Program-made: the position numbers and the translations under genes
Assembly: GCA_012512665.1 (NCBI GenBank)
Contig: JAAZDU010000264.1
Location: 1 to 7,981, forward strand
Length of the DNA stretch: 7,981 nt
Direction of reading: 5' to 3'
From: Bacillota bacterium
GTDB taxonomy: Bacteria > Bacillota > Dethiobacteria > DTU022 > JAAZDU01
Part shown: piece by piece, positions 4,384 through 7,981 of the stretch
How positions within the stretch are numbered: position 1 is the stretch's first letter
Layout of the letters: every line of letters starts with the position of its first letter
Notes under the pieces: generated by a model
The model's input: only the letters and a program-made list of their open reading frames with translations
Told to the model about the DNA's origin: nothing
Database searches by the model: none

Positions 4384-7300
4384 ATGCGCTATGAAGGATT
4401 ATGCCTGGGGGCATCCACAATAAGCCTTGTAACGCTGGAAGAGGATGAAAAAGGTTTAAGGGTGGTTGCTGCCCAAACTCACCCACACGAAGGAAAACCC
4501 AGGCAAGTGCTTTGGGAAATGCTCAAAGGTAAAGAACAAGCCCGCCTCTGCGCCACCGGCAGAAAATTTCGCCACCTTCTTTCTCTTCCCCAAATTCCGG
4601 AGCCGGAAGCAGTTGAAATGGCCAATGCCTTCTGCTGTCAGGAAAAAGCAGTAGATGCTATTGTCAGCGCGGGGGGAGAAACTTTTCTCCTTTATGAACT
4701 GGATAAGAAAGGTCTAATTGCCAACGTATATACTGGAAGCAAATGTGCCTCCGGGACAGGTGAGTTTTTTCTCCAACAGATAAAGCGCATGGGCCTGGAA
4801 ATTGAAGAAGCTTTAAGCTCCGCCGGGGGGGCAGAGCCCTACCCTGTTTCCGGCAGGTGCTCCGTTTTTTGCAAAAGTGACTGCACGCACGCACTCAACA
4901 AAGGCGAAAATAAAGGGAGAGTAGTGGCGGGGCTTTGCCGTATGATGGCCAGAAAAATTTTGGAACTTGTGCAGAAAGCCGGGGCTAGGCGCATCTTGCT
5001 CGTTGGCGGAACAGCCAGCAATAGACTGATGGTCAACTTTTTAGTGCAGGAATATGGCCTTGAGGTCATTGTTCCCCCCGAAGCTCCTTATTTTGAAGCT
5101 CTGGGGGCAGCCCTTTGGGCCTATCAGCATAAAGTTGAACCGCTAGAGATAACAAAAGAAAAACTCTTTGCTTCCCACTACAGTTCTTTTACCTTTCATC
5201 CCCCCCTGCGCCTGGCCTTGAAAAGAGTTGCTTTTAAAGAACTGGCGCGCCAGCAAGCTTCCCCGGGGGACAGGCTTCTTTTAGGTCTCGATGTGGGCTC
5301 TACCACCACCAAAGCCGTGCTCATAAAAGAAAAAGAGCACAGCCTGGTAGCTTCTGTTTACCTGCGCACCCAGGGGGACCCGGTGGCGGCTGCCCGCCAG
5401 TGCTACGCCAGCCTGGCCAAGCAGGTACACCGGGGGATCGAGGTTATTGCTATCGGTGTAACCGGTTCCGGGCGCCAGATAGCCGGGCTGCATGCCCTTA
5501 CACCAGGCGTCATTAATGAGAAAATGGCCCACGCCGCGGCAGCCGTCTATTTTGATCCCCAGGTGGATACCATTTTTGAAATTGGTGGGCAGGATGCCAA
5601 GTATACATACATTATCAACGGTGTACCGGCAGATTATGCCATGAACGAAGCCTGTTCAGCAGGCACCGGCTCCTTTTTAGAAGAAGCGGCCAAAGAATCT
5701 ATGGAAGTAGAGATGACCGACATTGCGCCGCTGGCCATGGAAGCGGAATCACCCCCAAATTTTAACGACCAGTGCGCTGCCTTTATAGGCAGCGACATAA
5801 AAACAGCGGTGCAGGAAGGTTTCAATACCAGCGACATCCTGGGCGGGCTGGTTTATTCTATCTGCCTCAATTACCTGACGCGTGTTAAGGGGAACAGGCC
5901 CGTGGGGCAGAAAATCTTTATGCAGGGGGGCGTTTGCTACAACAAAGCAGTCCCCGTGGCCATGGCAGCACTGCTGGACAAGGAGATAGTCGTCCCCCCT
6001 GAACCCGGGCTGATGGGGGCTTTTGGCGTAGCCCTGGAAGTGGAGAAAAAAATTAAACAGGGCCTGTTGGCAGAAGGGAAATATGACCTGGAAGATCTGG
6101 CCGCCAGAGAAATTACTTACCTTAAACCTTTTACCTGCCGGGGGGATGCCAGCTGCGACCGGCGCTGTACCGTTAATGTTTTAGAAATAAAAGGGAAGAA
6201 ATACCCTTTTGGCGGTGCCTGCAGCCGCTACACAGGTATTAAAAGCAACAAAAGCTCAGCGGCCGAAAAACTGGATCTGGTCTCTAAAAGGGAGCATTTA
6301 ATCTTTAACAAGGTAAAAGTAAATAACGATGAAGAAAAGAGCAAGGCTCAGCGCCTAAGGGTAGCTGTTACCCGCTCCCTGCTGGTAAACAGCCTTTTCC
6401 CCCTCTACCAGCAATTTTTTCAGGCCTTAGATGTGGAAGTAGTGATACCCGACAGAGCAGAGCCAGCCGGTATGCTGCGCCAGGGGGCTCCCTTTTGCTA
6501 CCCGGTTGAACTTTCCCACGGCTTTATGCTTAACCTGCTGCAGAAAAAGCCTGATTATTTATTTCTGCCCCAGGTTAAGGGCATGCCCAAAACCGTGGAA
6601 AAGGAAAAGGTCTCCATCATCTGCCCCCTGGCCCAGGGTGAACCATATTATCTCAGGGCAGCCTTTCCTGAGCTGAGAGAAAATAACAATGTTATAAGCC
6701 CCCTGCTGGACTTTAGCCGCGGTTTCGCCAGCCAGGAAAGCAAATTTGTCCGGCTGGGGAAAAAGCTAGGGGCAACAGCGGCCAAAGCCCGCCATGCTTA
6801 TAGATTGGCAGTCAACCACCACCAGGCCCTGCTGAAAAAAATTAAGGAATGGGGAGATGAACTCCTGGAGGAATTGGAGAAAAACCCCCAAATGAAGGCA
6901 ATTGTTATCTTTGGGCGTTATTATAACGCCCTTACCGGCACAGCCAATATGGGTATACCGCGCAAATTTGCCTCCCGCGGCTGGCTAACAGTTCCTTTTG
7001 ACTGCCTCCCCTTCGAAGGAGAAAAGGCCCTTAAGAATATGTACTGGTCTAACGGACAGATCATCTTGCAGGCAGCCCGCCTGGTCAAGAAACACCCCCA
7101 GCTTTTCGGGGCCTATATCACCAATTTTAGCTGCGGGCCTGATTCTTTTCTCATCAGCTATTTCAGGGATATTATGGGGGAGAAGCCTTCCCTTACACTG
7201 GAGCTAGACAGCCATACCTCCGATGCCGGCCTGGATACACGCATCGAAGCTTTTTTAGACATTATCAAGGGGGCAACGGAAGCCTGTCCGGAAAGAGTCC

Positions 7301-7981
7301 CTTTACGCCCCCGCTTTGCCAGCGCCAGGGAAAACAGGCGGCCTCAAACTATCCAGGAGAAGGGCCAGCTCTTGCTAAAGCTGCCCTCCGGGGAAAAGCT
7401 TACCCTGAAAGACCCTCGCCTAAAAATTCTGATACCGTCCATGGGGAACCAGAGCAACCGTTTTCTAGCCGCTGTTTGCAGGCAGCAGGGCCTAAAGGCT
7501 ATTGCCCTCCCACCTCCCGGACACAGGGAGCTTAAGCTGGGGCAAGCCCACACCACCTGTAAGGAATGCCTGCCCCTGCAGCTGACAGCGGGCAGCCTGC
7601 TCCGCTACCTGGAGGAAAACAATTGTTCACCCAGGGAACAGCTGCTGTACTTTATGCCTGACGCCTCAGGCCCCTGCCGCTTTGGCCAGTACCAGGTGTT
7701 AATCAACCACCTCCTGCACCGCCTGGGTATAGGCAATGTAACCACCCTCTCTTTATCAGCTAACAACAGCTACGCCGGGCTGGGGACAGCTTTTACCTTC
7801 AAAGCGTGGCAGGCTTTAATAGTGGCTGATGTTATCTCTGAAATTTACAGTTCCCTTTTGGTATTGTGCCAGGATAAAGAAGAAGCTTTACAAGTTTATG
7901 CAGAAGGATGCGACCTGCTCGTAGAGGCCCTTGCCCAGGGAAGCTGGGCCGGGCTGCGCCAAACTATGTCCCGGGTAGCGC
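4384..7981 (+). CDS. Large acyl-CoA dehydratase activase-like protein: two ASKHA domains + DUF2229 + HgdB-like region (runs off right edge)
   Basis: The frame is open for 1199 codons to the window end; relatives are about 1400 aa, so roughly the last 200 residues are missing. Domains: a first, divergent ASKHA (BadF/BcrA/HgdC) domain (about 1-260) with ATGRKFR, GSKCASGTG (C121), GRCSVFCKSDC (C159, C163, C167) and LLVGGTASN. A second, canonical ASKHA domain (about 298-565) has LDVGSTTTK (302-310), TGSGR (360-364), IGGQDAKY (400-407), NEACSAGTGS (C424) and DQCAAF (C464). C424 and C464 match the two cysteines with which HgdC-type dimers bind a [4Fe-4S] cluster. Next comes a cysteine cluster (C585, C591, C595, C613), a DUF2229-like region (about 655-900) with a CGPDS motif (917-921), and a C-terminal HgdB-like part with C1059, C1062 and GPCRFGQY near 1098. 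HgdC-type activases use ATP to drive an electron into 2-hydroxyacyl-CoA dehydratases or benzoyl-CoA reductases; the client here is unknown. The ATG at 4384 has AAAGGA at 8 bases; the in-frame ATG at 4375 overlaps that site and is rejected. Confidence 0.9.
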   Translation, partial: MRYEGLCLGASTISLVTLEEDEKGLRVVAAQTHPHEGKPRQVLWEMLKGKEQARLCATGRKFRHLLSLPQIPEPEAVEMANAFCCQEKAVDAIVSAGGETFLLYELDKKGLIANVYTGSKCASGTGEFFLQQIKRMGLEIEEALSSAGGAEPYPVSGRCSVFCKSDCTHALNKGENKGRVVAGLCRMMARKILELVQKAGARRILLVGGTASNRLMVNFLVQEYGLEVIVPPEAPYFEALGAALWAYQHKVEPLEITKEKLFASHYSSFTFHPPLRLALKRVAFKELARQQASPGDRLLLGLDVGSTTTKAVLIKEKEHSLVASVYLRTQGDPVAAARQCYASLAKQVHRGIEVIAIGVTGSGRQIAGLHALTPGVINEKMAHAAAAVYFDPQVDTIFEIGGQDAKYTYIINGVPADYAMNEACSAGTGSFLEEAAKESMEVEMTDIAPLAMEAESPPNFNDQCAAFIGSDIKTAVQEGFNTSDILGGLVYSICLNYLTRVKGNRPVGQKIFMQGGVCYNKAVPVAMAALLDKEIVVPPEPGLMGAFGVALEVEKKIKQGLLAEGKYDLEDLAAREITYLKPFTCRGDASCDRRCTVNVLEIKGKKYPFGGACSRYTGIKSNKSSAAEKLDLVSKREHLIFNKVKVNNDEEKSKAQRLRVAVTRSLLVNSLFPLYQQFFQALDVEVVIPDRAEPAGMLRQGAPFCYPVELSHGFMLNLLQKKPDYLFLPQVKGMPKTVEKEKVSIICPLAQGEPYYLRAAFPELRENNNVISPLLDFSRGFASQESKFVRLGKKLGATAAKARHAYRLAVNHHQALLKKIKEWGDELLEELEKNPQMKAIVIFGRYYNALTGTANMGIPRKFASRGWLTVPFDCLPFEGEKALKNMYWSNGQIILQAARLVKKHPQLFGAYITNFSCGPDSFLISYFRDIMGEKPSLTLELDSHTSDAGLDTRIEAFLDIIKGATEACPERVPLRPRFASARENRRPQTIQEKGQLLLKLPSGEKLTLKDPRLKILIPSMGNQSNRFLAAVCRQQGLKAIALPPPGHRELKLGQAHTTCKECLPLQLTAGSLLRYLEENNCSPREQLLYFMPDASGPCRFGQYQVLINHLLHRLGIGNVTTLSLSANNSYAGLGTAFTFKAWQALIVADVISEIYSSLLVLCQDKEEALQVYAEGCDLLVEALAQGSWAGLRQTMSRVA

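Noticed and set aside
1..7981. CRISPR arrays, tRNA or rRNA genes, insertion sequences
   Set aside because: No regularly spaced repeats, cloverleaf-like or rRNA-like sequence, transposase or terminal inverted repeats were seen by eye on either strand.

Overview
The window looks like part of the chromosome of an anaerobic, low-to-mid G+C Firmicute. I would guess a clostridial or Peptococcaceae-like acetogen or syntroph, but the sequence does not fix the genus. The grounds are the protein types (a CooC/AcsF-type nickel ATPase and a very large acyl-CoA dehydratase activase-like protein), strong AAAGGAGG-type ribosome binding sites and sigma-A-like promoters.

Layout. Positions 1-3433 carry four genes on the minus strand. 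In order of transcription they are a CoxD-like MoxR AAA+ ATPase (3433-2534), a CoxE-like VWA protein (2537-1146, start overlapping the previous stop as GTGA), a CooC/AcsF-like P-loop ATPase (1124-354), and the first 85 codons of a MATE-family transporter that leaves the window on the left (256-1). Just upstream lies a separate minus-strand unit for a 55-aa charged helical protein (3769-3602). It has an excellent ribosome binding site, a probable extended -10 promoter about 280 bases upstream, and a strong intrinsic terminator (3531-3567) that isolates it from the ATPase operon. Positions 3770-4383 are an A+T-rich divergent intergenic region with promoters facing both ways, a dyad over one -10 box and an 18-bp perfect palindrome. 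From 4384 a single plus-strand gene runs off the right edge (1199 codons visible). It encodes two ASKHA activase domains, a cysteine cluster, a DUF2229-like region and an HgdB-like C-terminal region.

How the genes may work together. The CoxD/CoxE pair is known from maturation of the Mo-Cu carbon monoxide dehydrogenase of aerobes, where an AAA+/VWA machine helps finish the active site. CooC/AcsF ATPases are known from nickel insertion into anaerobic CO dehydrogenase/acetyl-CoA synthase. Finding the three in one tight operon with no metalloenzyme structural gene in view suggests a composite cofactor-insertion or enzyme-remodelling machine whose client lies elsewhere. The divergent ASKHA protein is also of a type that uses ATP to activate an iron-sulfur enzyme. 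The whole window therefore has a theme of ATP-driven metalloenzyme activation. That functional link is inference.
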